In this document: piece by piece, positions 13,316-26,300 of the stretch | Position numbering within the stretch: the stretch's first letter is position 1 | How the letters are laid out: every line of letters starts with the position of its first letter | Source: Apteryx mantelli | Taxonomy: Eukaryota > Chordata > Aves > Apterygiformes > Apterygidae | DNA: 64,000 bases | NCBI RefSeq assembly: GCF_036417845.1 | Contig: NC_089981.1 | Location: 64,445,268 to 64,509,267 of the forward strand | Direction: 5' to 3' | Translations under genes and position numbers: made by a program | The notes under the pieces: model-generated | Database searches by the model: none | What the model was told of the DNA's origin: nothing | The model's input: the letters and a program-made list of their open reading frames with translations, nothing else

Positions 13316-14449
13316 TGACATGACTTACCCTAATCAAGGCAAAACTAGGCAGTACAGTGAGGTGGCTTCATTCAGAGTCCATCTGTTCTGTCTGAGCTTC
13401 ACATCTATTTAATGCGTTAAAATTGGCAAGGTGGTGGTGGGAGAGGGAGCAGTTCAGGCAACTGCATGTCAGATTTAAGTAGGTAATCTTCCCCAAAGCT
13501 TCGCTATGAGGGGAGAAATGATAGCAGGCTTCTTTTTCATCTGTATTAATCTTATCATATGTATGTCTTGCCATTAAAAGTTTTTGCAGGCTCTGCCTGT
13601 GTTTGTAGGTGTGAAAGTATGTGCAGGAAACCAGAGCCCTGAACCACGTCCCATTCAGTATAGCTCACCTCTGTGTTTGCACTATTTGAGGGTAGAAAGG
13701 CTGTGTGATTTTGTTAATGTGGATCACATGGAGGAGATAAGTTCAGCTGCCTTCACTGCTTCTCCAGTGACCTGACGAGCAGCAATAGGATGGAGGCATT
13801 GAATTTTCCAGCCGGCTGTCTGTTAGTTTTCTTGATTTAGTCGCTGTATAAGTGAATTTCAAAGCTGCCCTGTGTAAGAAGAAGCAAAAACAATGTAGTT
13901 TACCTGCCAAGTATTTCCCAGATCAGAGAGGCTGACAGTATTTTGTACGTGGCATGGAGCCAAGGATGCTACTAGGGGCCCAATAAAAATTGGCTCCACT
14001 GAAGAGTAAATATTTCATTTCATTTACGAAGGCTGCCAGGTTTAGTACTCCTGAAAGAAAGAGGTTGATAATGCCAGCTAAGTCCGGGAATAGTTTAGGC
14101 AGATTATGGAGCACTGCAGGGGAAACCTAATCTCAACCTGCTGGTCCTCTGCTAGGCTGTCTTGATACACCTAATTTCTAACCTGCTGTACTCATGGCTC
14201 TGCCTAGATATGGAGACCCTGAAATGCACTTAATTCCTGATTTGCAGCAGTGAATAGGCACTACATTGCCATTGTTGTAAGAAAATCACTTTTTGCTCCA
14301 AAAGCCAGGTATTTGATGACAGGTAAAGAAGCAAGAATAACTTACAGAAGCCAGGGAGAAAGAAATAAATTGGACAGCAGCATATACTAGAAAACAAAAA
14401 AAGAAAGAAGCCAATGAACTTGGATAGCACTTGTAGAATGAAGTAAATG

Positions 14450-14640
14450 AGCAAGGAGGCAATGGGCTTTCCCTATGTAGCTATTGTACATCCACATCTG
14501 GAATAATGTGTTCAGTTTTGGGCACCCTACTAGCCCCCCATATTCATAAATTGGAGAAAATTCAGAGAAAAGCAATATGTAATCAAAGGTCCAAAGGGAC
14601 TGAGTTAAGGGAAAAGATGAAGGGAGTTAAGTGTGCCAAG
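14450..14640 (+). mobile_element. CR1-type LINE fragment, sense orientation
   Basis: The stretch at about 14490-14580 reads 'ccacatctggaataatgtg', then 'ttcagttttgggcaccc', then 'ttggagaaaattcagagaaa'. This is the ORF2 C-terminal stretch of CR1 that normally reads like 'ctggaatactgtgtccagttctgggcacc...'. The frame is broken. The downstream boundary is uncertain, because 14640-14800 keeps only weak resemblance. Confidence 0.75.
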
Positions 14641-17600
14641 GTTGGCTAGGCTCTAAGGGGAGAGAGGTCTAGTGGTGGAGGTTTAGACCCAAAATAAAGG
14701 GAAGGTCAGGCAGTTAAAATGGAAGAAAAGATAGGTTTAGTTGTGAATCTCAGGGAAAATTCTGGGCACTGAACATGTACCTGCCTATAGAGTAGTGCAG
14801 CTGGGAATGCATGGACTGCTCCAGCCACTAGAACATGTGCTAATCCTGCACCACAAGGAGATGAGTTGGATGCTTTTGCTCACATCTTTGTTTTTGAATA
14901 AAATATTTGTAACAACATCAAGTCTCTCGGTTGAAAAGGGGAATTGTGAGAATAGCAGAGAGGGACTCCTGACATTTGCTAGTAATTAAACACATTAAAA
15001 TGTCCTGGGATGCTTGAATTGTGCCTCTGGTAGCTATTACAGTTAACCTGTGAATGGATCTTGGTCTGGTAGTTGTAGTTAAATCTGCAGATCCACTCAT
15101 GTTCTTTCCCTAAACCAATGTGCCGCTCGGTCCCAAGGTTTTCACATGGGCCTTGTACACCTCCTGCTGTCTAATGGTGCAAAGATACTGACTGTTCTCT
15201 TACCTGTTATGTAGGTAAAAGTAGCTTTAGCTACTGGGAAAGTGGGGAGCTGAGGAACTGAGACTCAAACTGTTACAAGTGGTCTGCAGCTGTGCCTCGT
15301 CACTAAGAGGGGAAAGTTCGACTGATGGTCTGCTACAGAAACTCTCCTACATCTCTGCAACACCTTCACCATGGGAGATTGTATTTGTCGCTTTGAACTG
15401 GATTTGAACCCAGAATGCAGTTCCACACATTTGCTGTGCCAACACAGCCTCGACAGACTGCTCATTAACTTTGAAAGCTTTTCCTTGGCTTCTCTTGCAG
15501 AGCTTGAAAGCAGATTGCAAGCCAGGTGATGGCATCCTGGTTTTATATAGGCCAGCTGCTTCCTGCCTCTTTACTGTCTTTATGTACCTGCACTGTTGAG
15601 AATTCTGGACAGCTCCCTGGGCTTCGGAAGATCTCCAAAGTCCCAGGCACAGCTCATTTAGGAATATTAAAAGTGCTTTGTTCTTCCCTGGTTTTTGGAA
15701 AGCTACCTTTCTTTACCTTTGTAGCGTAGCTGCTGCTGAGTGCTTTAGGGACTTGCATGTTGTGGCTGTACGATTTACAGACCATGCTAAAATACAGGCT
15801 CTTGCTGACTAAACTGAACCAAAGTCACTCTTTCTTAGACATTCCTGATAACAGGAGAGGCCAGGAGGAAACCATTCTCAAAGACTTGTTGCTCTATTTT
15901 TCAATTAATTTATTGCTTTTGAAGCTGAGGGGAGAGAAAGAGGGAGAAAAGACAAAGAAAGGCCTTGAGGCAAGTGGCACTGTGAGAGGCCCAACAGTCC
16001 TGCACCCCAGCCAGGCCCCCAGCGTCCTGGGTTGCGTCCCACTATGTTTATCATTTCTCCATAGCCAGCCCGAATCTAGGGCCTATTGTTAGGGATGGAA
16101 GAAGCATGTAGTCTGCCGGATAAAATGTTCTGTGTTTTTCTGAGTGCCTGAACACAAGTCAGCAGGATGCTGGGAGTTGCCACACTAGACAGAATCATTA
16201 GTTGCAATGCCAACTACTTTCTAGAATCTGGTGCCCAGGAAGGCTTTATTCTGAAAGCTTCCTGGACTTGTCATATCACCTGAATGCCCTGTGGGCCTGA
16301 GATTGTCTTGCATTCCATGGCAAGGTGGGATCACTGATTTCTAAATGCTTTGGGCTCCCCTGTTGCCAGCAATGGCCCTTGTTCCGCTTTAACTCCTGCC
16401 TTTACAGGAAAGGTTCTAAAATGTTTTCATTGTCAGCTTGTTTCCACACCTGAAAGGATAATTTTTTTCAGTTTGCTAGACCTCCAGCCATAGTGTCTTC
16501 CACTGTGATCCTGTCAGTTTTCACAAATTAAGCAGGGTTAAACGTAGAAGAATATTTTTCAAGAATGCCTAAGCTTCATTTTCTTAAGTAATTTGAACAT
16601 AGTTTGCATTACCTTTTCAGTGGGGTGTAGGCACTTTTCAAATGTTTCATAAGTTCACACTTAGTAAGTGATATATCTGGAACACCAGCATACTTCATGA
16701 ATTGCTATTGTTGCCTGGCACACAGGAGTCAGTATTGTGCCATTGGAAGAAGGCTTCAGTCAAAGTATAAATGAAAGCCCTATACATAGCATTTGTGGTA
16801 TTTAAAAATTGTTAATTGTTTTTTGAGAACATTGGATGTTTTAGACCCAATTTAAATCCAAATTCTGGATTGAGAAATTATATCCTGAATTATATTCTGA
16901 ATCACTTCTATTCCTGCATTATACTCCTCCCTGATTATTTCCCTGTAGTTTCAGTTGGGTAAAGATTTTTCTTTGCCCTGTCCTCTTCTGTTGTCTTTTG
17001 TTGTCCTCTAAGACTCATCCCAGAGATGGCTGTGTTGTAGAAGACCCTGCTTTGTCAGATGCTTTGAATGAGTTGCTTTGGAATGGTGGGTGCTAGAAGA
17101 AGTGCAGGCTTACCAGTGTCATTCTTTCAGCAGGGACTTGCTGTGCATCAGATGGTTCTTAGTAACTACAAGTTTCTCAGAGGATGGCATTCAGCCATTC
17201 TCTACAGTTTCAGTCTTGGGAATTCCCTTCAAATCCATTTGAAGTGGGCACAGAAGACCAGCTCTCTCATTTCTCATAAGAGCTCATCACCCCATCTTTC
17301 ACATACAGAGGCTGGATTGCATACAACCTTTTATTCTGTAGTCAATGAACAGACCTCTAATATTAGTTCCTAGCACACGTGTAGATAGTTGACTGCATAA
17401 GGGTTGCTTACATCAGAAGAGAGCTAATGAATTGGATATGAGGTCCTCTTAGAGAGCCAAAGCATGAAAGGGAATTCAGAAGCAGAGAACATGAAGACTG
17501 GTGTGTGGTGTTGTAGCACTTTTAGGCTGGGCTGGGATCATAATAGCATGGAGATCTGCTGGAATTGCTCTTGGAGGCAAACCTGTACCTTCTGTGACGC

Positions 17601-19010
17601 AAAAAAAAACTTGCAGCAGAGAGCTCTTAGGCTGTCAGTGAAGAGGAAGGGGGAATTCTGGCCCAGGCTTTATGAAAATTACAGTTCAAAGAAAGGAGCA
17701 CAGCGGGTTTCCTGCCAGAAATACTGAGTAGCCCTAAGAACTGCTGGAAGGATGGAATCTTGCTTACAAAGGATGGGCCTTAATGCCAAGGCTGAGATTT
17801 CCTGCACATACTGAAGGCCTGAATCCTGGCCAGGTCTCTAAACTAAGCAACCCATAAATAATCCTGAACACCCCTGAGCTGTGAGAAGATTGCTCACAAC
17901 TAGCCTGGCTGACAGAATGAAACCCTCTCTCTTCTGGTGGTACTGGCAGGAATTTGTTTCGTGTGTGTGTGTGTGTATGTGTGTGTGCATGCATGTGCAT
18001 CCATGCCTGTATCTATGATCTGTCCATGTGAGCAAATGAGCATACAGGCAATCAGTAGTGTTCAAGCAATGATACTTCATTGAAAAGAAGCAGGTCTGTG
18101 AGTAGTTATTCTGATGGAGACTCATTTCCCTTGGGAGCATGGGGCATTTCTGGTGATTTTTGACTTTATCTAAAAAGGTGACAAAGCTTTTCCCCCAGTT
18201 TATATAGTCTTTCTACCATGTGAGCTCTGTAGCATCTATTAAGCATCTGTTATCCCCTTACAGCCTTTTTCCAGCCTTCATTACTGTGCTGAGTTTACTG
18301 TAGAATTCCTTAAGCAGAAAAGCTAGCTTCAGGAAGACTCCAAATGTGCTGTCGTGCTTTGATAAATCAGCTAACAGGCAGAGGCTGAGAATAGAAGCTG
18401 CACCATGAAATATTGGTTAAATCAGAAAAAGTAGGTTAAATCAGGTTAGAAATCAAAGGCAAGCATTTGAGAGCCCGTTGAAATGGACAAATGCTGGATC
18501 AAGGCAGCAATCCCAATGCATTTGTAAAAAACTTGAACCATCAGTCTCCAATTTTTGTATTTCTGTAATAGTAAATCCTGTGCTGGATATGTCAAAGTAA
18601 AAGAAATGAGGATCAAGGAAATGATCCTGAAGTTTTGCCATTCAGTTAGTGGCCCTCACCCTACTACAGACTGTAGTCACTGTGTCATCTCCATGGCACA
18701 CAGCCAGTTTGGCTATAAGCAGGACAAACTTCAGTGGAGTTTTCATTTGCATCAGTTTCATCTCCTCCATTTCATCTTGACTTTCATGTTTTAGAATGGA
18801 TCACTCGGTCTTGAGCTTCCCAAGCATTCTTTTGTATCAAAGGATAGAATTTATGCATTGCAGGTTTGGAGTTGGAACAAGTGTTAGTTTCTAGAATTAA
18901 TCTTGTAACTTGACTGAATGCCTTAAAGACTGCTTGACTGAATTCTCTAGCTTCTGCCTCAGGCCTGAGACAGGTTTAGTTTCGGGTCCCTGATGCATAA
19001 GCAATACTGG
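14641..19010. other. presumed TTLL5 intron, no exon called
   Basis: Openings at 15347-15535 (-), 15757-16092 (+) and 17068-17373 (+) have no recognisable protein family, and no phase-compatible splice pair was found. The main landmark is a GT-rich microsatellite at 17960-18000. Confidence 0.5.
17960..18000. repeat. imperfect (GT)n microsatellite
   Basis: An alternating GT tract is interrupted by AT and grades into a 'gcatgcatgtgcat' Z-DNA-prone segment. The His/Thr repeat peptides predicted on the opposite strand come from this tract and are not genes. Confidence 0.95.
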
Positions 19011-20265
19011 TTATATTAGGTCAGACCACGGGTCTATCTGGTTCAATGTCCTGCTCAGCCAGTAGCCAATAGAAGATGCTGAGGGAAGAGTACTAGCTGA
19101 TGTTATGGGATGATGATACTTCCCTAGTACTCTCTAGATCTCAGCAATCTGCAGCTCAGTGATGTTCTGGCCGAGAGGTGATATCTTTGTATGTGAATAG
19201 TGTTAGTGGCTTTTGCTTCCATGAGTTTGTCTAATCATTTTTGAACCCTTGTAAATTTTTGGCATCCTTAGCTTCCTGTGGTAATAAGGCATCCACAGTT
19301 TAATTATGTGTTAGGAGAAAAAGTACCTCCTTTTGTTTGCTTTAACCAGATGAAATCATCAGGTAGGCAGGTTTTGCCTACCTCTTGTATCTTGAGCAAC
19401 AGTGACTAGTTGTTCCCTATTCTCCATTTCCCTGAAGTTCTTGATTTTATAGATATTTTTCATACTTCCTTTCAGTTGTCTCTTTTCCAAGCTGAAGAGT
19501 CCTTATTTATTTAGTCATTCCTCAGTATATAAGCTGTTCCATACCTTTGATCATCTGTGCAGAGTTTCTTTGTACTTTTTCCAGTCTTACTGTACGCTTT
19601 TTGAGATGAGAGGGGGCACATGGAGTAGAACTATGCTCAGTATGCAAGAGATGGATGTGATTTGGGTTTATATGGTAGCATAACAGTGTTCTCAGTTTTG
19701 TTCCATATTCCTTTCCTAATAATTCCTAACACTTGATTGTATTTTACTGATGTTTTCCTAGAAAAATCTATTACAGCTATAGCTATAAGCTGTCTTTCCT
19801 GAAGGGAAATAACTAGTTCAAAGCCCATTGCTTTGTAAAACCAGGATCGTGTTTCTCTGCGTACATGACTTTGTAGTTGTTAAATAGAATGTCATCTGCC
19901 AGTTTAATGTCTAATCATTCAGTACTGTGAGGGTTTTTTCGCATTTTTTTCATAGTGACTTTCATTTTTACTATTCTCTGTAGCTGAGTATCAGCAACAA
20001 ACTTGAATGAAATTCATTCTCTTTTTGCAGATCACTTATAAATAGTTTAAACAGCAGAGACCATAGCACGGATGTCTGTGAGACCCCATTGGCGATCTCC
20101 TTCCATTTTGAAAACTGTCCATTTATTCTATTTCCTGTCTTTTAACTAGTTATTAACTCCATGAGAAAGTATTCCCTTTATCCTATGTTGGCTTAGTTTC
20201 TTAAAGGACATTTTTGAGTGACCTTATCAAATCTTTCTCAACTGAGAAATTGCTGGTGTGAAAAC
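19011..20265 (-). mobile_element. CR1-type LINE, 5'-truncated, antisense, with decayed reverse transcriptase
   Basis: This is the longest recognisable transposon in the window. Read on the + strand, it starts with the antisense 3' end ('ggtcagaccacgggtctatc', about 19019). It then passes 'cttttccaagctgaagag' (about 19482) and 'cctttcctaataattcctaa' (about 19711), and ends inside the reverse transcriptase. On the - strand, 20087-20064 translates to GVSQTSVL, which matches the RT GVPQGSVLGP block with changes. 20004-19981 translates to KFVADTQL, which matches the catalytic FADD box with the double Asp lost. The frame is broken throughout and the element is inactive. The truncation near 20265 is typical of CR1 copies. 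Confidence 0.88.
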
Positions 20266-23138
20266 GTTATTCCATGGAAAATGGGCAAGCAAAATGTTGT
20301 TTAGTTCAAAATGGAGGTATTGAAGATAATGGTCCATTAGTGGTATTGATGAGAAATTAATCAGGCTGTTTACCGAGCACTAAGGTGACACTAACAGAGC
20401 TCCTGAATGCTCCTCTTCAGCTTCGTATCTGCTGCAGTTGATGTTTGTTTCAAGTGCTGGTCTGCAGTGACCCCCAGCTATCTCCCAAAGGGTGCATCGC
20501 AGTCCAGCACAGTCCTTTATGCTTTTCAGCTGTCAGCACGACCTGACTTTACTGGGAGGATTACAGAGACTGCAGCTGCTTCATACATTGGCAAAGAAGT
20601 CTAGAGGGCTTTAACATCTGGAGGGATGATGGAATCAGTACCTATGCAATGGAAGGAACATTTATTACCCTTGGGATGGGGGGGGGTAGGGTACAGATGA
20701 CAGCAACCTGATGATAAGCCATGTGGTGAACTGGTGGGATCGGAGAGGAGACAGCTGGGGATCGTTTTGAAGATTCCTTTGTGCCTTGTTGTGTCCTTCT
20801 TTTAAGTTATGCTTTTTGTGGCATTCTGTGCCTGGTAGGGGACAGTGCTGGGAGGCCAACAACACACACACACATCCTTGTGGTACCCTTGCAGAGCTGA
20901 GCAATTGCAGATAAAACCACAACAGTAGAGAGCCTTGACCCCACTACTGTGGGGAAGGTTAAAAGAATATGCATATCATGAATGTAACCACTGTAGAGGT
21001 TCCCCTGTGCTCGTTTTGTTTGAGGAAGGAGCGCGAAAGAGAAAGGGGGAAATACCTGAGATTCTTTAACAGAATCAAGAGGAAAAAGAGCATCTAAGGG
21101 AGTTTTAGAAAGGAGGAGAAAAATTATAGGCATTTTAAGAGGGGAAACTGAGGAACCCTGAAAAACAGAGGAGATGTTTAAAACGTATATATATTTAAAC
21201 TTTGCAATAGCATTTACAGCCATTGAATGATGTTAGAGAACAGTCACGTTATAAAGCAGTAGGAAGAGATAGTCCCTGCTCCCAAAGGTGGGCAGAAAGG
21301 GAACGGCAGGTTCAGAAGAGGGAAGCAGCTCTCCCAAGGTTAACCACAGAGCCAGATTCAGACCTATATAACTTGGGTTTCCAGGCCTGAGTACTGTCTG
21401 CAACATTACACGATTTTCCAAGCACTGGTGAAAGGAGAAGAATTGAAACTGAAAATCTTGGTGAGGTAGCAAAACGGAGTAGAGAGCAAGAGTCATTTAT
21501 CCAGCTTTGCACTGGGGTACAGTACAAGCACAGGACTGAGGAAGCATGGGTGGCATCACTTGCACAGAGAAGTCTACAAATGACTACCTACAGCTGATGC
21601 CCCATCGGCAATAAAGTGGTAGTGGTGCTCCAAGCAGGAGGAGTCCCCAAGGAAGCTAGGTGGAGGTGTTAGTAGTTGAACTCCTTTTCTGATGGGCTGT
21701 TTTATTCCTCTGTTGCTGAGAACCTGAGGAGGAGAGGGACCCTTTGGTGTTTAGAGTCCTTGTCCTCAATTTTCTTTGAAAAGGATGCATTCGGCCATCA
21801 CTGGGGGAGAATACGTAGGGCTGTCAGAGTTGTTCCAGTCTTGTTTCAAACATCCTTTAGAACATTTTAAGGGGTTGGTCTGATAGTGAAGATTACAGGG
21901 GAGGCAGTAACACACTGAGGGGAACCCATGACACATTCAAAGAATCCAGGATGTAAGTTGAGATAGGATCATGAAATGAGGAGACTAGGGTAAACCCCTT
22001 GCAAAAAACATGACCTACACTCTGCATCATGGCATAAAACGGAAGCACAAAGTGTCTTTTACATGCCAGGCAGTTATAACATGCACAGGATATACAAGGG
22101 AAGTCTGCATGAGCAACCCAAAGGAAATGTTTGGAAAGAGTGGCTGAGAGAATCATGACAGAGCTCAGAAGGGACTTGGGAAGCTCAGGCACTGAGGCTT
22201 GAAGTTTTTATTAGCCAGAGTGTCAGGATTCAGTGGGCCATATGGCATCCTGTCTTGTGAACACAGGGTGTGTGGGTTGCTGGGCCATTGTAGCCTCTTC
22301 AGGCCACCTCGTGGCCCTGTCAGTCTGCCACCTGCTCTCTGCAAAGCCCCTAACCCCTGGGTAGACGTGTGCTTTAGCTGCCTTCTGGCCCAGGCTTACA
22401 AACTTCAAAGCAAGCCAGTGAGCTCCTGTTAGCACTTATCATGTTGCAGGCCACAGCTGAACTACCACCATATAAGCCTGTGTTGTAAGAACTCCTGCAT
22501 CTTTGCAGGAGGCTTTTGCTAGTCTGAGACAGACTTACATTACTCAGATGATGAAAGAAATGAACCCACGTTCACTCCCCTCAGGTCTTTTGAACTGTAA
22601 CTGTATAGAGTCAATATTTGCCCTAATTGCAACCTTACCCTACCAGTCCTTTGTCCCCTCTGTGGGTATTACACTACACGTCTGTCTTTTATTCTACCCT
22701 CACTGCAGCATATGTATGCTTGGTATAAGCCTTATGTTAGTGTATTAACAAAATTTTTATGAATCCAAACAAATACCTGTCTCCCCAACGATGGGAATCT
22801 TTAGCTCTTCTTCTGTTGCAACTCTGCCTCTCTTCAGAGTTAATCAGCCATGGACATGCTCCAGTCTTGAGTTTTCCCTCTCTTTTCTCTTCCTTTATTC
22901 TCCCTCAAGTATGATGTTACGACTGGTAATACGGTCCCAGTCTGGATTTCAAGAAAATCTTTGGCAAGGCCACAGGTGGCACATAGCACCTGCGGCAGGT
23001 ATTGTGTTTGCCAGAGGCCACTTAATACAAATTCCTACCTGGCTAGGTAGTAAGGAATCTTTAGGAAGCAATAGTGCCCTATAAGCAAGAGTCCGTATAT
23101 GCAGAATGATGAAGATGTGATGGCTCTTCTTTTCTCAG
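20266..23138. other. TTLL5: presumed TTLL5 intron directly upstream of the first exon seen
   Basis: No upstream TTLL5 exon was identified. The next upstream exon must end with two bases of a split codon, because the exon at 23139 opens by completing one. The opening at 20407-20604 (+) is not supported by a frame that could be joined. The acceptor pyrimidine tract of the next exon lies at about 23123-23138. A MIR-like remnant lies at 21230-21420. Confidence 0.55.
21230..21420 (-). repeat. MIR-like SINE remnant, antisense
   Basis: The blocks 'tagtccctgctcccaaagg', 'ctctcccaaggttaaccac' and 'cagagccagattcagacc' run in the order expected for an antisense MIR/CORE-SINE ('cccaaggtcacacagcaagt...agagccaggattcgaacccag'). 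The copy is diverged. Identification is by pattern only. Confidence 0.55.
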
Positions 23139-23316
23139 GGCTCCGGAGAGTGATCATTTTTCCTGGGAAGGGGAGTTGGAGAACAGTGTTTACAACAAGA
23201 TGACAGGGAGTCAGCTGGCACATCCCAACTATCAGCTCCATTTTGCTGTGCAGCAACTCCAGCAGCAGAAACTTCAGTCTCGACAGCTGTTGGAGCAAAG
23301 TCAAGTTCGGCACCAG
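23139..23316 (+). CDS. TTLL5: TTLL5 C-terminal-tail exon (Gln-rich helix)
   Basis: This is a coding exon of tubulin tyrosine ligase-like 5, an enzyme that adds glutamate side chains to tubulin and to RPGR-ORF15 in cilia. TTLL5 is also described as the nuclear-receptor coactivator modulator STAMP. The exon follows a pyrimidine-rich acceptor (...cttttctcag) and ends CACCAG|gtaact. It is 178 nt: one base completing a split codon, then 59 codons. The peptide runs [15 protein letters not shown], then [15 protein letters not shown], then [16 protein letters not shown]. This last block is the recognisable TTLL5 tail motif, which in human has QLLDQS. The catalytic TTL domain lies far upstream, outside this window. 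The exon ends in phase 0, matching the start of the next exon at 32206. The ATG inside it is internal and not a start. Confidence 0.93.
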
Positions 23317-26300
23317 GTAACTAAGAAAAATGCTTTCTGGGAGGTAACAGTGCTGAGTCTTAGATGTACAGGACCAATTCAGAGCCAACATATGTGGCAC
23401 AGCTTTTGTGGAGGAAGTAGCTCTTCCAGTGGGTTATGACAACAGAACTAATATTACATGAAGTGATTTTGATAATGTTTTGATTCTCTGGTTCCCATTG
23501 GCCTCTTTCACTGTGTCAGCATCCTCCTCTGTTTGCCTACTGGCATGCTGCTGCTTGCTTTACTGTACCAATTTGAGGCTGATACTGGTGCACCCCTTTA
23601 TAGTGCCTCAGACATCCTTATGACTGTCTATAGGCTTCCCTGTTCTGTGTCACTTAATCCTATCATTGAATGGCATGCTCCTGCTTTTACTTGAGTTTGT
23701 CTCAGGTAATGCCTCAAGTTGGGTCAACATTGCATTTCAGTGTTTCCAAACATGGGGTCTTGAAATTGTGTTGACAGCTCTCTGTGTCCTCTGTGACAAA
23801 GAGACACCATCAGGGCTTCATCTTGACCAATTGTCCTCCTGAATGTCTTCAAGGGCAGTCATCAAAACAGCAGTACTTAAATCAGAAATGATTTAGGAGA
23901 ATCTTAATCTTTCTTTTGAAGGAATGTTAGTTTCTTTTAAGAGCCTTAAGTGTCCAGGCAATGTGGCCATTGACCCTGATCCCAGGTGCAAGCTTTCCCT
24001 GCAACCTCGAAAATCTTCTCAAGGCCTCCTACGCATTTTGCTATTGTTACATTTAAGATCTTTCACTGCTTTGCATTGAGCTGTCTGACAGATGTATGAC
24101 TCCTTGTTATAATTGCAAGGAGAAAAGATGATCTGAATGTCCCAGAGCCAGAGGAAACATGAAAAGGGGTTTGTATTCTTGATGTCCTGGGTGATTCCTA
24201 GATGCCAAGGGTGAACCACTGTGTCTGGAACAGCATTTGCACCCTGCCTGGGGAATCTTCCAAAGTCAGAACGAGCTCATTGATGCAGTCATTACCCTTC
24301 TTTCTTATTATGGAGAGGGAAGTGTGTTTTTTCTTCTGAGTGATGGCCCAAAGGCTTCCCTGCTAAAGGGAAGTCTTCAGGTGAATAAATCTGCTCGAAA
24401 GAGACTGATCTGCATTAGGAGGCACTTATTTGCTGGGCAGTTTGGCAGGGCTGGACTCCAACAAAACTAAGAGCAGAACTAACATGTATAGGTCTGAACA
24501 CCCACTCTCCCTCCTATGAAGCAGAAGAGTCGCTAGTCAGGGTCCATGAGAATGACTTGTAGTCAATTTGCCCCCATCCTTTTTTAAAAGAGTCTTGAGG
24601 GAGAGGCACTTCCACCTTTGTTCCTCACACTCCTTCTCTCAAAGCCCTCACTCAGCCATGTGATTTTCTTTCCCAAATTCCCCCACCTTCAGTCTGTTTG
24701 CTGTCCCTCTGAGCAGGAGGTCTTCCTTTCATCTCCATCCTAGGGGCTCTGGGTGGGCAGTCAAGGATGCTTATGAGCTCAGGAGAGGGCTGTGAGCTAG
24801 ACTGTGCCTGTGAGGAGTCTGGAGCTGGCCATGGAGCCTGGCTGAGCCCTCTTCTAATTGCTGACATTGAGCTGATGTTATTCTTGGCCTGGGGCAGAGC
24901 CATTACTCAGGAGTTTCTGTTAAAGTGATTCTTTGTTAAAACTCCACTCACCCCCACAACATCCCCCCTTCCCTCTCTCCCTCCCCTTCTCTCTCTGAGC
25001 CAAGCAGGTCAGAGTTACAGTATTGAGGCCTTTGCCATGCTGCAGGGCTCAGGCTGCTCTGAAGTTGCCATTAATGAAGAAAGATTTGCTGAACATGGAT
25101 GCTGTCAAACTTTCTGTAGTGAAAACTACATTTTAATAAAATGATTGTCTCTTGAACATTTCTTCTCCCAGTAGACTTTGGAGCCAACCAGATCTCCCCT
25201 TCCAGTCACAATTGCACTGATCCTCTGTTGCCTCTCCCTGTCATTGCATTATGCTCATCTTCACCCATCTATCCCCAGTTCCCTCTCTAGTTTGTTGTCA
25301 CTGATTGCTTCCTTCTGCTAGTGAGCCTTTCAGACTTCAGCCCCTTGACTTGCCTTCACAGGAACTGCCTTCTCCTTGCTGCTGTTTGCATACGGTCTGT
25401 CCTGTATCCCCCTCCAACTGTTTTGGCTTCTATACCACCTTTTCCTGCTGGCCATCATCGGTCCTCTTTTCCCTCTCCTTCTTCCCCCACTATCAATTTA
25501 GCTTCTCCTGGCCTGCTGGGCATTACCACATTTCCTGGGCAGTGTCACCTAAGCCACCTATCTCCCATTGCCCAGCCTCTCCCTTCTGTTCCTTCCCTTG
25601 TATTGAGATCTGCTCCGTCCTTTGTTGTCTTTTCTGTTACATTCAAGTCCCTCATCCCAATCTCACCTTCTGTTTTCCTAGCTCATCTCCATTTCTGTTA
25701 TAGAGCATCCTTGTGCCAGTGGCATTGACCACTCATTTTGTAAAATCTTGTTAGGAAAGTATTGTGTTTCTAGTTTCCTTCATCAGATTAACAGCTGGAA
25801 ATAAAGGAGGAGATAGGAGAAGGTGAGTCTCTCATTCTGTGCTCTGCAGAGCTTGAGAACCTCAAATTCAGTGCTTCTCCATGCATCTCCTTAGTTGTCT
25901 TCCTTTTCTCATACTTTCCCTTCCCTTTCTAATCTTCTATAGATTTCTAACTGTGAAGATCTTTTCTGATACAGCATCATGTTTTTTCCTGCTCTCTTTT
26001 CACCAGCAGCTTGACATGGATGCTGGAAATGGGGAAAGCATACTAGCATTCTGGAAGTAAGATGCATGGAACTGGGAGCCAGAGTTTAGCCTCAGTTGGG
26101 TCTTTTATAGGAAGCCCTCATCACAGTGAAAAGAATTACATTTTGCAGTCATAGCACTAACAGACTGGTCAGGACACAGTCAACAGTTGTTACTCTGATC
26201 TAAGAAAGTGTATTGCACAAGGCCAAAAAAATTTCTGCATTTATCTGGAAATTGCCTCTGTTTCTCCTAATACTTAAAGCCTTGCAAAAGGAGGGAGGTC

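Larger units (their letters stand above)
9571..14449. other. presumed TTLL5 intron with several hairpins
   Basis: No exon is supported. The region contains a tandem pair of perfect hairpins at 11892-11938 and a perfect 10-bp stem-loop at 13290-13315, both listed separately. It also contains a purine-rich tract at about 12594-12662. The block at about 12700-12990 looks less decayed than its surroundings and could be a conserved non-coding element, but this is only an impression. Confidence 0.5.

Noticed and set aside
17764..18140. - strand openings rich in His and Thr
   Set aside because: Produced by the GT-rich microsatellite at 17960-18000.
20407..20604. 65-codon opening after a 'cctcttcag' acceptor-like site
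   Set aside because: Runs to a stop without a donor and shows no likeness to TTLL5. It cannot be the exon before 23139, which needs a donor leaving two bases.
25305..25728. two overlapping openings of more than 130 codons on the + strand
   Set aside because: Both arise from a C+T-rich stretch that rarely forms stop codons. The peptides are Ser/Pro/Cys/Phe-rich without domain features.
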